Position numbers and translations under genes: made by a program. 64,000 nt of DNA from Miscanthus floridulus (Eukaryota > Streptophyta > Magnoliopsida > Poales > Poaceae), in assembly GCF_019320115.1 (NCBI RefSeq), contig NC_089586.1, forward strand, positions 3,682,804-3,746,803. Direction: 5' to 3'. Numbering within the stretch: the first letter of the stretch is position 1; each line of letters begins with the position of its first letter. Under the pieces are notes generated by a model. That model was given only the letters and a program-made list of their open reading frames with translations. It searched no databases and was not told where the DNA came from. This document shows positions 25,001 to 36,050 of this stretch, piece by piece.

Positions 25001-25522
25001 AGCACGTGAACCTCGGGAGAAAATCGATTGTCTCTCTTCTTTGGCATTCTCCCGGTGATTGGCTATATATTCATCTTGTGATTGGTTCATCCCCTACACG
25101 TCGGTATAATCACTCTACTCACTCATTTACATTCTTGCAAACTAGTTGATACAAGCTCTTTAGTGTAATTAGAATTGAGAGCTTGCTTTATTATTTACAT
25201 TCATCTAGTTGAGCTCTTTAGAGTAGCAAGGTTGAGAGCTCTTAGTGAGTAATTACATAGCAAGTTTGTGTGCCTAAGTATTCATTGCAACTAGAATTGT
25301 TGGATAGGTGGCTTGCAACCCTTGTAGAGCTAGAGCAAGTTTACATTACGCTATTTGTCATACTAATCAAATTGCTCTAGTTGATTTGTAGATTTTTAAA
25401 TAGGCTATTCACCCCCCCTCTAGCCATATTAGGACCTTTCACACTGCAAAACACACGTTAGTCATAGTAATTTTGTATTGTCATTAATCACCGAAATCCA
25501 ACTAGGGGCCTAGATGCTTTCA
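22053..25522 (-). repeat. 5' LTR of Copia-2, interrupted by a solo LTR
   Basis: Segments 22053-23539 and 25447-25522 together match the left LTR (10316-11874); the break is exactly at the CACTG duplication of the inserted solo LTR. The motif array is at about 22810-23180, and many of its sites differ by transitions from the left LTR. Confidence 0.92.
23540..25441 (+). mobile_element. Solo LTR of the Copia-1 family (family A) inside the Copia-2 5' LTR
   Basis: TGAAAGCTCTAG...GGACCTTTCA, 1902 bp, flanked by a perfect 5-bp target duplication CACTG (23535-23539 and 25442-25446). No internal region is present, so it is the product of LTR-LTR recombination. Its CCGGACGC array (24110-24460) is better preserved than in the Copia-1 LTR, and a TATA-like CTATTTATAG follows at about 24508. 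Confidence 0.95.
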
Positions 25523-26278
25523 GTAGGTCGATGGATATAGAGGAGTAACCTGCAAAGGTGAGAGTTTTGACATATTACCCGATAAAAACATTACAATATC
25601 ATACGTAATTCTTACAATATGTACTTGAAATACATGAAAAAAACCAATGGCACATGAGGCGAAGATAGAATGCTAACTTGAAGTAGAGAAGAGACATGGA
25701 GTTTATATGCAAAGGTGCCCACAAAGCTCTGAAGGCACATATACATATATGATTTTAGCATTGTTTGAGAAAACTTTTGTTGGTAATTGTGGTACAGATT
25801 ACAACACACATGAAAAAAAAATGGTGATTGGGTACAAACTACAACACATAACTACATAAGGACATATGTTAACTTCCTTGTCACCAACAACTGTGGATAG
25901 ACGTGAACGAAAGTCGCGTAGGGTCTGCAAAAAGCATGGTTGAATTTAGACCTAGGTTTCGTCAGCAGAGTCGTTAAGTAGGCAAGTTCGGGCCTGTCAT
26001 TTCGGGTTAAGTCCTGGCTTGATCGGAGACCACCCACAAGTTTTAAATAACAAAATTAAAATTTTGTCTTAGGCTCGACTGCTCTGAGCTAGGAATTTTT
26101 TTATGTGTAGTGATATTTTTTGCGCGGCCAAGCCAAGCCCGTCGTTCTTCTTTCTCTTGCTGTAGGGGCTTGTATTTAGTTATCTACAACTTTTCATTTT
26201 ATCTGTTTTTCCATCATCTTTTCTTCCAGCTAAAACAATGACTCACACTTCTACTGTGTTAAAAACTCGCCATTCTTT

Positions 26279-26405
26279 GGCTCCGTTCGCTTCGCTGAAA
26301 AAACAAGTTAAAAACATTGTTCTGGCTGATTTGTTGTAAGAGAAAAAATATTGTTCCGGCTAAAAAGATAAGCCAAAAAATACGAATTATCAAACAAGCG
26401 AACAA
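26279..26405. mobile_element. MITE-like foldback element
   Basis: The left end GGCTCCGTTCGCTTCGCTG faces the inverted right end CAAACAAGCGAAC, with AT-rich subterminal sequence (AAAATATTGTTCCGGCT). Similar ends occur at 26575-26705, 33801-33930 and near 35680. The superfamily (hAT-like?) is not certain and no target duplication was resolved. Confidence 0.5.
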
Positions 26406-26574
26406 GTTTGCCATGCAACTTTGGTCCTCTGGAAGAGCCCGATGAACCAACAAAATCTCTGTTGCCCTACCTGAGTTCATTGATTCATCTCCTAGCATCC
26501 CAAACAGGCAAACACCAACCACAGCCCACAGTTGACAGTACCAACTATCAACGCTACCAAAATAATCATCGGTC

Positions 26575-26705
26575 TGTATGTTTGGCTAGACTTATTCGTC
26601 GTTGGATCATAAAAAAGTATTACTGACTTATTTGACGTTTAAGAAAAATACTGTTTCGGCTTTCCGATCGTTTACGACAGTGTAATCTCAGCCGAACAGG
26701 CTGCG
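26575..26705. mobile_element. MITE-like foldback element
   Basis: The left end GTATGTTTGGCTAGACTTATT faces the complement of AATCTCAGCCGAACAGGCT. The interior has CTGTTTCGGCTTTCCGATCG, similar to the copy at 33801. The ends are approximate. Confidence 0.45.
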
Positions 26706-27057
26706 TACCAACCGCGCGCATCATCCTCTCCGTCACTGTCCTCTGGGCCCCCTATTGAGGCGTCCTCAGCGTGGGTCCCGCGTTGAGCGTGGTCAGCCCT
26801 TCGGTCCATGCTGCTGACGTGGAGCCAACGAGGTGACGTACCAACGGGTTACTGTCACCATCAGCGCACTGCTGTCCTCGCCACCTTGTTTGCCTGCGAC
26901 TCCTAATTGGTTTGCTGACAGAGTTTAGCAAAGTCTGGTTATTTTAATGGTCCCAGAACCAAATGTGAGCTGTAGCAAAGAGACAAGCAAAAGAAAAAAT
27001 ATAAAAAACCGACAGCAGCAGCGGCATGTGCGAACAAAAACATTGTAGGCTTTTTAG

Positions 27058-28724
27058 GGGGCTTTTATATTTTTATCATTATTAGGATTGACGCTCATCA
27101 AATTATCACTCTTAGTTTGGCACTTACAATTTTACCATATGAGAGAACTTTGAGTTCTTAATTTACCACATTTGCGCATGTGGCACGCCACGCCAGCTCG
27201 ACACGTTAGCGCCTAGTCAGCATAGGCACGCGAAATGTCATTGCTGTCCCTGACTTGCTCCTCTCTCTCCATCTCTGACAACCGGGTCCTGCAGCTCCCT
27301 CTCACTGTCAGGTGGGCCCCACTCGTCAGCTTTGTCTTCCACCGACAGCTCGGCCCCATGCTGCTGCCCAACTGCCTGTTCCGCATGGGCGGCGTCGCCG
27401 TGCTGCTGTCCAGTTCCCGCGCCTAGGCCGGGTTCCGGCTCGCCCGCGTGGTGCGCACGCTGACGGGCGCCCAGGACAGCGCGTACCGGTGCGTGTTCCA
27501 GGAGGAGGACGGTGAGGGCCACCGTGGGATCAACCTGTCCAAGGACCTGATGACCATCGCGGGCGACGCGCTCAAGGCCAACATCACGGCCATCGGCCCG
27601 TTGGTGCTGCCGGCGTCGGAGCAGCTCCTGTTCGCGCTGTCCTTCATCGCGTGGCGCGTGCTGAACCGGCACGTGAAGCCGTACCTCCCCGACTTCCGCA
27701 CGGCGTTCGAGCACTTCTGCATCCACGTGGGCGGGCGCGCGGTCATCGACGAGCTGCAGCGCAGCCTGGGCCTATCGGACCAGGACGTGGAGGCGTCGCG
27801 CATGGCGCTGCACCGGTTCGGCAACACGTCCAGCAGCTCGGTGTGGTACGAGCTGGCGTACATCGAGGCCAAGGGCCGCATGCGCCGCGACGACCGCGTG
27901 TGGATGATCGGCTTCGGCTCCGGGTTCAAGTGCAACAGCGCGGCGTGGGAGTGCATCGCATCGCCGTGCACCGCCGAGAGACCCTGGGCGGAGAGCATCA
28001 GCCGCTATCCCGTGGACATCCCCGAGGTGCTCAAGCACTAGCCGACGCCTGATCTGTATGGTATCGATCTGAGATCCTTGTGTACGTACACGTAGGTAAG
28101 GTAATGAAACCGCGCCTAATCTGTCGCGTCCCGTTCGTTTCCTCTCTCGCGAAGCTCCATCCCCGACAGCTCGGCCCTGGCAGCGCGGCTCTCCATGGCC
28201 GCGGGCGAGCCCGACCGTGGCGGAGCGGGCGGCCATGGCCGCGGGCGAGCTCGTCCACCTCCGCTGCTTCATGTTCCTTCGCCGTGGACAGTGCCCGTCT
28301 GGGAAAGGCGCGTGCGTGCCTATCGACGGGAGCTTGTCACGGCCGGCTGCCCAGTGCCGCGGGAAGTGGACAGTAGCACGACACCGCCGCCCATGCGGAA
28401 CAGGCAGTTGGGTAGCAGCATGGGGCCGAGCTGTCGGAGGTGGAAGGCGAAGCTGACGAGTGGGGCCCACCTGGCAGCGAGAGGGAGCTGCAGGACCCTG
28501 TTGTCAGAGATGGAGAGAGAGGAGCAAGTCAGGAGCAGCAAGGACATTTCGTGTGCCTATGCTAACTGGGCGCCAACTTGTCGGGCTAGCGTGGCGTGCT
28601 ATATGCGCAAATATGATAAATTAAGAACTCAAAGTTCTCTCATCTGGTAAAATTATAAGTGCCAAATTAAGAGTGATAATCGGATAAACGTCAACCTTAA
28701 TAATAGTAAAAATATAAAAGCCCC
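27058..28724 (+). mobile_element. Pack-MULE-like element carrying a 3-ketoacyl-CoA synthase fragment
   Basis: Long terminal inverted repeats, 27058-27421 and 28358-28724 (about 365 bp), start GGGGCTTTTATATTTTTA. A 7-bp direct repeat TTTTTAG flanks the element (27051-27057 and 28725-28731). Mutator-like elements usually give 8-11 bp, so the duplication is short or eroded. The long inverted repeats, the captured gene piece and the absence of a transposase fit a Pack-MULE. The inner ~60 bp of each repeat itself encodes the KCS motif MLLPNCLFRMGG, so the repeat includes captured host sequence. The part between the KCS fragment and the right repeat (28042-28357) is GC-rich, of unknown origin, and has an 18-bp direct repeat (28193-28210 and 28233-28250). 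Confidence 0.8.
27235..28041 (+). pseudogene. 3-ketoacyl-CoA synthase (KCS) C-terminal fragment captured by a MULE
   Basis: KCS is the condensing enzyme of very-long-chain fatty acid elongation in the ER. From 27358 the frame reads MLLPNCLFRMGG, then (after a TAG stop at 27424) SAYRCVFQEED, LVLPASEQLLF, the His motif CIHVGGRAVIDE, the Asn motif FGNTSSSSVWYELAY, and the terminal GFGSGFKCNS, stopping at 28039-28041. The catalytic His and Asn are present. The N-terminal half with the catalytic Cys and the membrane anchors is missing, so the piece cannot work as an enzyme. The stop lies where CAG could have become TAG. The frame upstream of 27358 belongs to the MULE terminal repeat, with an ATG at 27235, so a short chimeric peptide is possible. 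High GC content is typical of grass KCS genes. The C-terminal part is otherwise uninterrupted, which suggests a fairly recent capture. Confidence 0.88.
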
Positions 28725-28731
28725 TTTTTAG

Positions 28732-29530
28732 CACGCACTGGGCGGATTACCGATGCAATATTGAGAGCCTTTTTTTAATAAAGCGGAGAGCAGTGAGGAA
28801 TATTGCTATGCTGCCCCTTTTCTTTTAGTACTTTTATTATTATCTTTTTCGTGAGCTTTTAAATCCCATTCTCTCTTTCTGCAAGGAACAGTGCAAATAT
28901 CTTTGGTTTGCCATGCTCAGTGAGGAATCTTTTTCCTTTTCCATTTATTTAAGCCTTGCAGAGCATCATTCTTCCCCCTCAATCTTGAGTCTGTTACAGC
29001 GCATTTTCATCACTGCTTGGCAGTGCTGTCACTCCTTGCAGCTGCAGTGTGCGAGTTCACAGCTCAGTGAGCAGCTCCTGAGGGCCGAGGCTCTCGGAGT
29101 ATGCTAGAGTAGATCAAACACCTATCTGTTCAATCCTTGGCTCAAAATCAAATCCTTTTCCTGCTATCTTTTTCACCCTTTCAAATCAACCAAGAAAGCT
29201 CATCCTGTTTATCCCCACTGCCTGTTTTGGGGGATCGCCTGTTTTGGGGGATATCTTTGGCAGCCTTCTTTATTGCTACTACGCTATCTACACCTTGCCG
29301 TCCTCGTCACCCAACTCACACCTGAGGGCTTGCATGCCATCAATGCTCCCCTGACTGAGGTGTTTATCATGTGAGCGTTTGCATTTTGCAATCACAGGAA
29401 ATCCCCTCTCATGGTCCACTGTAGGTGGAGTTCATTTATTCCCAAAATATTTTGAGCTTTGGCTTTTGGGGCTCTAGTAGTTCACAAATTCTCAAGTTGT
29501 TGGGAAAATCTGGCTGGCCTCTTAGAGCCT
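28732..29530. other. Intergenic region upstream of the glucanase gene
   Basis: AT-rich then mixed sequence without a gene. A 15-bp unit CCTGTTTTGGGGGAT is tandemly repeated at about 29221-29252. It probably includes the distal promoter of the downstream gene. Confidence 0.5.
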
Positions 29531-29538
29531 TTATATAG
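29531..29538 (+). promoter_or_regulatory. TATA box of the GH17 gene
   Basis: TTATATAG in the context GAGCCTTTATATAGCCC lies 224 bases before the start codon. No ATG occurs between about 29565 and 29762, so the predicted leader is free of upstream starts. Confidence 0.65.
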
Positions 29539-29761
29539 CCCTTGTCCTTTCCAGCAGAGGTTTCAACTTTTCTTCCCCCCTGAGGTTTCGTGAGCTCAAG
29601 AAAAAGATTTCTGAAACTGTTCTTGGAGGTTTGCTCTCGCCGGTTTCCACTATCCCTTCTTTATCTTTCCGGCTCCAAGATCTGAACTTGGGGAGTTCTT
29701 GGTGCAGAGCAGAGCAATCCACCCAAATTGCCCCGCGATTTGGAGCTGGAGTAATCCTTCC

Positions 29762-32700
29762 ATGGGTTCCCGGTCCGGCGATGGAGCGGCGGTGGCGGCT
29801 GCGGTGTTGGTTTGTTGGCTGGGCTTCTCGGCGGCCGGCGTCGGCGCCATAGGGGCGAACTGGGGCACGCAGGCGAGCCACCCGCTGCCGCCGGAAACGG
29901 TGGTGCGGATGCTCAAGGACAATGGGTTCCAGAAGGTCAAGCTGTTCGACGCCGAGGAGGGCACCATGAAAGCCCTCAAGAAGAGCGGGTTGGAGGTGAT
30001 GGTCGGCATCCCGAACGACATGCTGTCGACGATGGCCACCAGCATGAAGGCCGCAGAGAAGTGGGTAGACACCAACGTCTCCAGCTACCTCAACGACGGC
30101 GTCAGCATCAGGTATTTGCTTCTGCGTCAGTGTTGCTTCTGGTTACCGTTGGTGCTGTTCAGCTCACTCATGGTACTGATGCTTGGTAGTGGTAGCTAGT
30201 GTTAATTGTACTGTGGAATCTCAGTTTTGATGACGGTGAGCTCTGAGCCTAGAATATTGGGGAAATACGATGATTTTCATGCTACCCTCGTTTTGTCTTG
30301 ATTGATGGCTAATGATTGAAGCACATGGCTGATTAAATGTTTGACTTGGAAAGTAGTTATGCATCATCATTCTCGACAAGCGGTCGGCATTCTTCGTGGC
30401 TCATTTAGTACATTTGTGCGCATGCTGTAGTTTGGACTTTGGACAGGACGGTTGCCGTTTCTGGTTGCGCATGTTGTGCTTTGCACACCTGCTTGGGCGC
30501 TTCTGTCGCTGTTTGTATGCGAGAAACGGCTAGCGTATTTGTTCCATCCCCAATTTGGAAGTTTTGCATTTCATTAATCTGTGCACGCACCACCAAATCA
30601 ATGCCTGCACCATTTTGAAGAATCTACTTTGCTGATAGCTCTGTTGTGCTTGTGAATCATGCTTCTTTGTTATATGGAAATCTGCAATATCTTATAAGTT
30701 TTCACCGAGCACTGCAGCTGTAGTGGTGCTTGGCTGCACTAGAAATCATGTGACCATGGCCAGATTTATGAGTTACATTTTGAATAAAGATTTTAGCTGT
30801 CGAAGTGCCAATCATTTTTTACTACTAGGTTTCAGATGTTCCTTTTGTGTCTCAGAAAACATAATTTTTGTTTGGAAGGAATGCATTGAAATGAACTTGA
30901 TCCATGAAGGCACTCAGGAGCATTCAGTGACTTCTCAATATGCTTTAAAGACGTGGACCTTATGCTGGAGGAAATACATCCATTTTGGCTGGTCCAGTTT
31001 ATTTGTGTTCCTTATTTGAATGGAGCATAGTTGTCCCCACTTGTATAATTTAGTTAGTTTACCTCAGGCCTTTATCGTGTCACTTCTTTATGCCTCTTAT
31101 TTCTTTTCCCACTGTATTGTGTGAAATGCTTGATAGGTGGATGGCCTATCCACATGGTACTACTATAGAAGTTGGAAGGTTCAGTTTTCAAAGAAATTTT
31201 GAACACCATGTCTAGTTATAGAAGGAAAACTCTTTTTTAAATGAACGTAGTTGATTTTTAACGTCAAGAGTATGTCTAACCATCTGTACCTCAATTTGCG
31301 TAGCAAATTAATCCTAACTAGATATTTTTGTTGCCCTTCTCTATATTTATTTATAAATTATTGCTCGCACTTGCATCCACCATTTGACTACCAAACTGCC
31401 AGTGCCTTTTAAAATACATAGACCACTAAAGCTAAATGCCTTGTGCCTTGAAAATTTTCTACGCATCTAACACCAGCTCATCGTATACTAATGCAAAGCT
31501 TTATTTTCTTAATCACTAAAACAGTAAGCAGAACATGTAACAGCCGCAATGGTCACTTCCTTATTTCTTACCTTCCGTGACTGATAGCTTATCAATTCAT
31601 TGATACTCTTTTCCAGCAGTTACAGAGAACAGACACGTACCAAGCTTTCATATCTTGTATTTTGAGCCTCCATATACACACGTTGTTCCGGAAATGCTGT
31701 TTTAACACTTCTGTTGCATGAAGTTCTGCCATGATTGTTAAGTACTCTGTTGCAATTTTACGTAACGCAGTACCAGTCAAACTTTCGTTTAATCGGAATA
31801 AGGCATCTTTAATTTTACCTCTAATGTTCACTGCCTGCTTTATGAGTTGTGGGAATATGCATCAGCATGCCATTTGAGCAACTTGCATGCACGGCATGAC
31901 ACTTCCATTTGCACGTCATGCAGTAAATGAAATATGAATATTCAAGATAGTACTTTGCTTCATGTTCTGAATCTCACAGACAACTTCATTGTTTGTTGTG
32001 CCAGTGGTGTGTTGTTGATGTTAACTCAGTCAACCATCTGCATGATGCTGTGGCCTCACCTCTTTATTTGCCCTATTGCATTGTTAGGTATGTTGCAGTT
32101 GGGAATGAACCTTTCTTGGAGACATACAATGGAAGCTTTCTGCAAACAACTTTTCCTGCCATCAGAAACATACAAGGTGCACTTATAAAAGCCGGTTTGG
32201 GCAATCAAGTCAAAGTCACATGCCCTCTCAACGCTGATGTCTATACCTCGTCAACCTCCAAGCCTTCTGATGGGGACTTCCGGACAGATATTCATGATCT
32301 GATGCTCACTATAGTAAAATTTCTGAGCGACAATGGTGGAGCTTTCACTGTCAACATTTACCCTTTCATAAGCCTCTACATTGATCCAAACTTCCCTGTG
32401 GACTATGCCTTCTTTGAGGGAGCCTCATCGCCCATCGTTGATGGCTCCTTCACTTATACTAACATGTTCGACGCGAACCATGACACACTTATATGGGCTC
32501 TGAAAAAGAATGGTTTTGAAAACCTCCCAGTCATTGTCGGGGAGATTGGATGGCCGACTGACGGGGACAGGAACGCCAATGCTCAGCTGGCTCAGCGCTT
32601 CAACCAAGGCTTCATGAGCCATATTGCTTCTGGGCGAGGAACACCGATGCGGCCTGGACCTGTTGATGCTTACTTGTTCAGTCTAATCGATGAGGACGAG

Positions 32701-33207
32701 AAGAGCATACAGCCAGGAAATTTTGAGCGGCACTGGGGGATCTTTACTTATGATGGCTTGCCAAAGTACCAGCTGAATGTCGGGACATCAAATTCAGGCG
32801 GTCTTGTGAGAGCAAGGGGTGTGAAGTACCTTGAAAAGAAGTGGTGTGTACTGAAGCCTTCTGTGAGCCTCAACGACCCAAAGCTTGCAGACAACGTGGG
32901 TTATGCATGTTCCATGGCAGAATGCACCAGCCTTGGCTACAAGACATCATGTGGGATGCTGGACACCCGCGGCAACATTTCATATGCATTCAACAACTAC
33001 TTCCAGAAGAATGACCAAGATGATGTGGCCTGTGGGTTTCAGAACCTCGCGACGACCACAGGCCAAGACCCCAGCACTGGGACATGCAGGTTCGGGATCA
33101 TGATCGAGGTTGACTCCGCCTTCTCATGGAGGCTGCAGGGGCATGGAAACAACCTCCTCTTGATCCTCCTGCTTGTGCTTCTCCAGCTATTCCTGTCCTT
33201 CTCTTAG
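29762..33207 (+). CDS. Glucan endo-1,3-beta-glucosidase, GH17 with X8 domain and GPI-anchor signal
   Basis: Hydrolyses or binds 1,3-beta-glucan (callose) at the cell surface. Exon 1 is 29762-30111 and exon 2 is 32088-33207, joined by GT-AG sites in phase, giving 489 residues. Residues 1-29 are a signal peptide (hydrophobic [14 protein letters not shown]), and the mature start IGANWG is typical of GH17. Catalytic acid: Glu124 in YVAVGNEPF. Nucleophile: Glu269 in [10 protein letters not shown], the GH17 signature. The X8 (CBM43) domain starts near residue 369 (KKWCVLKP) with its cysteines spaced as usual through GTCRFG. The C-terminus ends in a hydrophobic run ([17 protein letters not shown]), the GPI-attachment signal. 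Length and order match plant 'beta-1,3-glucanase 5/6-like' proteins. The intron falls just before the catalytic VGNEP motif, which I recall as common in this family. No defect was seen, so it is likely functional. Callose turnover at plasmodesmata or in development is family knowledge only. Confidence 0.93.
30112..32087 (+). other. Single intron of the GH17 gene (1976 bp)
   Basis: The donor is CATCAG|GTATTT and the acceptor is TTGTTAG|GTATGT, splitting an Arg codon. The intron is AT-rich. I recognise no transposon or RNA gene in it. Confidence 0.88.
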
Positions 33208-33800
33208 ATGCAGGTTTCGTGAGAGATGACAATGAGAGCATAAACGATCTGACAGCTTGAGGATATTAGATGTATGTTGTCAGTATCATTCATTTAGAAA
33301 CTCTTTCCTAGATAACCCTTTTTCTTCTCTTTGGCAAGGAAATCGCACACTGCGGTTTCGGGCATGCTTGATTATTGTTAGGGTTAGCTTTGATTCATCA
33401 GTTCCGTTGTGGTAGCAATGAATGATGCATTGAGCCATCCACTGGCTAGCAGGGTGTGGGCATTGCTATTGAACCTCTGCAACTTCGGTGAGTTCAGGTT
33501 TCTCAGCAGCATATTTGTGATCCATCTTCCACATTATGCTGTCATAATCTTCAGAAGCTTTCATGACCAGAAAAGAGTTTGGTTCTGCTTCAGCATGGAA
33601 TCAACATGGAGGGCAATTCTGTTCAGCGCTTCACACATGTTTTCACATGCATTCTTGTTGGGTGAAGTGTGATGTGGTCACTCAAATGGGCAAGGGGGCC
33701 ACCAAGCACCGCCAGGTCAGAGACAGATTCAGTCTTTCAGATCTGGGCCTTTGGGGTGGTACTGCACCTTGAATGACCAGGAACAGGAAAACACCCAGGA
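33208..33800 (+). other. 3' UTR and downstream region of the GH17 gene
   Basis: No coding frame is supported and no canonical AATAAA was found. The poly(A) site is probably within the first 250 bases, but I cannot place it. Confidence 0.45.
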
Positions 33801-33930
33801 GGCTGTTCGCTTGGTCGTAAACGATCGTAAATTTCTAGCCAGAACAATATTTTTCTTTCACACTAAACCAGCCAGCAGTAATAATCTACGATCGTATACG
33901 ATCGTTTCAGTCCCGGCCGAACGGGCCGTA
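33801..33930. mobile_element. MITE-like foldback element
   Basis: GGCTGTTCGCTTGGTCGTAA...ACGATCG at the left faces CGATCGTTTCAGTCCCGGCCGAACGGGCC at the right. The inner part contains palindromic ACGATCGTA units. It has the same type of ends as 26279-26405. Confidence 0.6.
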
Positions 33931-33986
33931 GATATTTCATGGTGTCCAGGTTACAGGTCGCAGCCCTTTGCTGAACCATTAATTAA

Positions 33987-34331
33987 GGGCCTGTTTAGTT
34001 TCTTAGACTGAATTTTAGTCCATGTCTCATCGGATGTTTGGACATATGCATGGAGTATTAAATATAGACTAAAAAAATAACTAATTATACAGATTATGAT
34101 TAATTTGCGAGACGAAACTTTTAAGTCTAATTAGTCCATGATTTGACAATATGGTGCTACAGTAAATATATGCTAATGATGGGTTAATTAGGCTTAATAA
34201 ATTTGTCTCATAAATTAGTCTCTATCTGTGTAATTAGTTTTATAATTAACTCATGTTTAGTTTTCCTAATTAGCATCCGAATATCCGATGTGACATGAAT
34301 TAAAATTTAATCCGTAGAACCAAACATCTCA
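33987..34331. mobile_element. PIF/Harbinger (Tourist)-like MITE
   Basis: The left end GGGCCTGTTTAGTTTCTTAG pairs with the right end GTAGAACCAAACATCTC as imperfect inverted repeats, with TAA on both sides as a possible 3-bp target duplication. The AT-rich interior with GCGAGACGAA, TAGTCCATGATT and TGCTACAGTAAA is the pattern common in sorghum and sugarcane MITEs (recall). Confidence 0.7.
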
Positions 34332-35515
34332 TAATAATAAAAATGCAGGCCGGGAGCATCTCGTACTCCGAGAAGTCAATTTGCAGTACACATTACATGC
34401 GCAAGTGGCCTCATGGCACCAACATTCGCTGGCTGGGGCGGGCGGGCTGGCTGGGCTGGCCAGCCCCCTCACATGGATACGGTTCCAACGAACCAGTCTG
34501 CTCATGCCTACGATCCCACGATATCTCCCACATGTTATTCTCCTTGATTGAATATTGTCTGTCATGTGATAGAGGAATCATGGTAAAATAGGAAGTAAAA
34601 AATTATTGTGCTATCTATATACACAATGCATGTTTGCATGCACCAGCATACATGGCAACGACCAAAAGGAAAGAGAATTAACACATAATTCAAATTGGCC
34701 AACCTCTTTTGGTGCGACTTTTTTTTGGTCGCTCCTCCCTTCCGGCCGTGCAATACCCCGCGCGATAGAAAAAAAACTGTCATCCCTGCGATCCCCGCTT
34801 GCTTTGAAAGAAACAAATCGATCACCTGAGGTCACATGCATGGAAGAAAACAATAATCATGCATGGAAAGAAATAATAATCATCCATAGAAACAATAATC
34901 ATGCTTGGTAAAAGAATTGTTGGGGCAGTACAAAAGGCACAATCCAAATTATTCTATGGATTAATTAAACTTCAGTTAAATTTTTAGCAGATGCAGAGAT
35001 AGTAAAATGAGAGTTTCTGTCTAATATTTTGGGGCTCTCTACTATCACTTAGAAAAAAATTATGTTGTCTCATAAGACAAAAATATATTCTATGATAAAA
35101 AAAACTATGCATGTGCACATTCAATACTTAGGTGTACTGCATGATGGAGTTAACATGTCGGTTACAACAATTCATATGGTATTGTTCATAATTTGAACGG
35201 TATTAAATTTAGGCTAGGTGCATAGTAGGCCACCTAGCTTTATTCTTGCAACTTCTATCTCTTTATGTGTTAGTCTTTGCCAATGGTATAATTGGTTCGC
35301 AAAGCTCAAGCAAGACAATTGGCAAAGATCAAGCAAGACGATTCAATGAGGTTGGTCCTTAATTTTAGTGTTTGCAGCATGCAGACCTAAAATTAAAAAG
35401 TGGCTACTCCTTGAGAACATCAGCGGTGCCAAATAAAAGATGTGCAGGTTATACATGGTGAGACTGGTAACCCTTCTGTAATTTCCTAAACGAATATTTT
35501 GGAGAGCGCGGCGTC
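34332..35515. other. Intergenic, no feature recognised
   Basis: AT-rich sequence with short frames only. 34820-34910 has tandem copies of an AATAATCATGCATGG-like unit (about four partial repeats). Confidence 0.5.
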
Positions 35516-35922
35516 GCAGGCTCACAAACTCTACTGTATAAACTTTTTTCGTGATATGGCTAAGATGATATTTTATATCAGCAGAAAGAATTCTTCGATA
35601 TCCATTTCTTTCATTGTAACCCATTTATCTGGACAATGTTTGAGGTGAGGGCACGGTTAGAGTTTTTAGTAGCTTTGCGATTCGCTTGTCTGAATTCTGG
35701 AGGAATCTGAATGGTTTGGAGGAATACTGGATGAATTTGTGAGAGAAAAACAATATTCCGGATGAAAAAAATAAGCGGATCAAACAGGGTTTAAGGGCAC
35801 GCGAACGAGGCCAAATTGATTACAATCAAAGAAATGGATATCGAAGATTTCTTCCTGCCAATATAAAACATTATCTTAGCCGCATCACAGAAAGGTCTAT
35901 AAAGTAGAGTTTGTGAGCCTGC
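35516..35922. repeat. Inverted repeat, arms of about 110 bp around a MITE-like loop
   Basis: The arm at 35516-35626 (GCAGGCTCACAAACTCTACT...) is matched in reverse complement by 35813-35922 with scattered mismatches. The ~185-bp loop contains sequence with ends like the MITEs nearby (TTCGCTTGTCTGAATTC near 35681 and AATATTCCGGATG near 35752). An RNA across it would form a long hairpin. It could be a MITE invaded by another MITE. Confidence 0.7.
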
Positions 35923-36050
35923 AACTCCACGCACTCCATGACTGTGTTAAATTCATAAACTTTGCTTTTTTAGATTAAATGTCACTTTAACGTTGGTATT
36001 TAATTTTTATAGTATTGTTATCTTATCATACGATCCGTACGTTTTTAGTA

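Larger units (their letters stand above)
10316..25522 (-). mobile_element. Copia-2: Ty1/copia (SIRE/Maximus-type) retrotransposon with an extra third gene
   Basis: Two LTRs (10316-11874 and 22053-25522) flank gag, pol and an additional long frame, all on the minus strand. The element is flanked by the 5-bp target duplication GTAGG (10311-10315 and 25523-25527). It is 15.2 kb, or about 13.3 kb without the solo LTR inside its 5' LTR. Primer site and polypurine tract lie in the expected places for minus orientation. An extra frame after pol is known in SIRE-type elements, where it is called env-like. Here that frame is preceded by a promoter-like block. All genes are disabled by point mutations and one frameshift. 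Confidence 0.93.
25523..27057. other. Intergenic region with MITE remnants
   Basis: I see no gene. The stretch holds two short foldback elements, listed separately, and otherwise AT-rich single-copy-looking sequence. 26700-26900 is GC-richer without a recognisable frame. Confidence 0.5.

Noticed and set aside
27238..27998. Long open frames on the minus strand opposite the KCS fragment (162 and 191 codons)
   Set aside because: They mirror the GC-rich KCS codons and have no recognisable domain; the plus frame is clearly KCS.
27772..28470. 232-codon minus-strand frame across the Pack-MULE right half
   Set aside because: Low-complexity, Arg/Pro-rich translation of GC-rich sequence, partly antisense to KCS.
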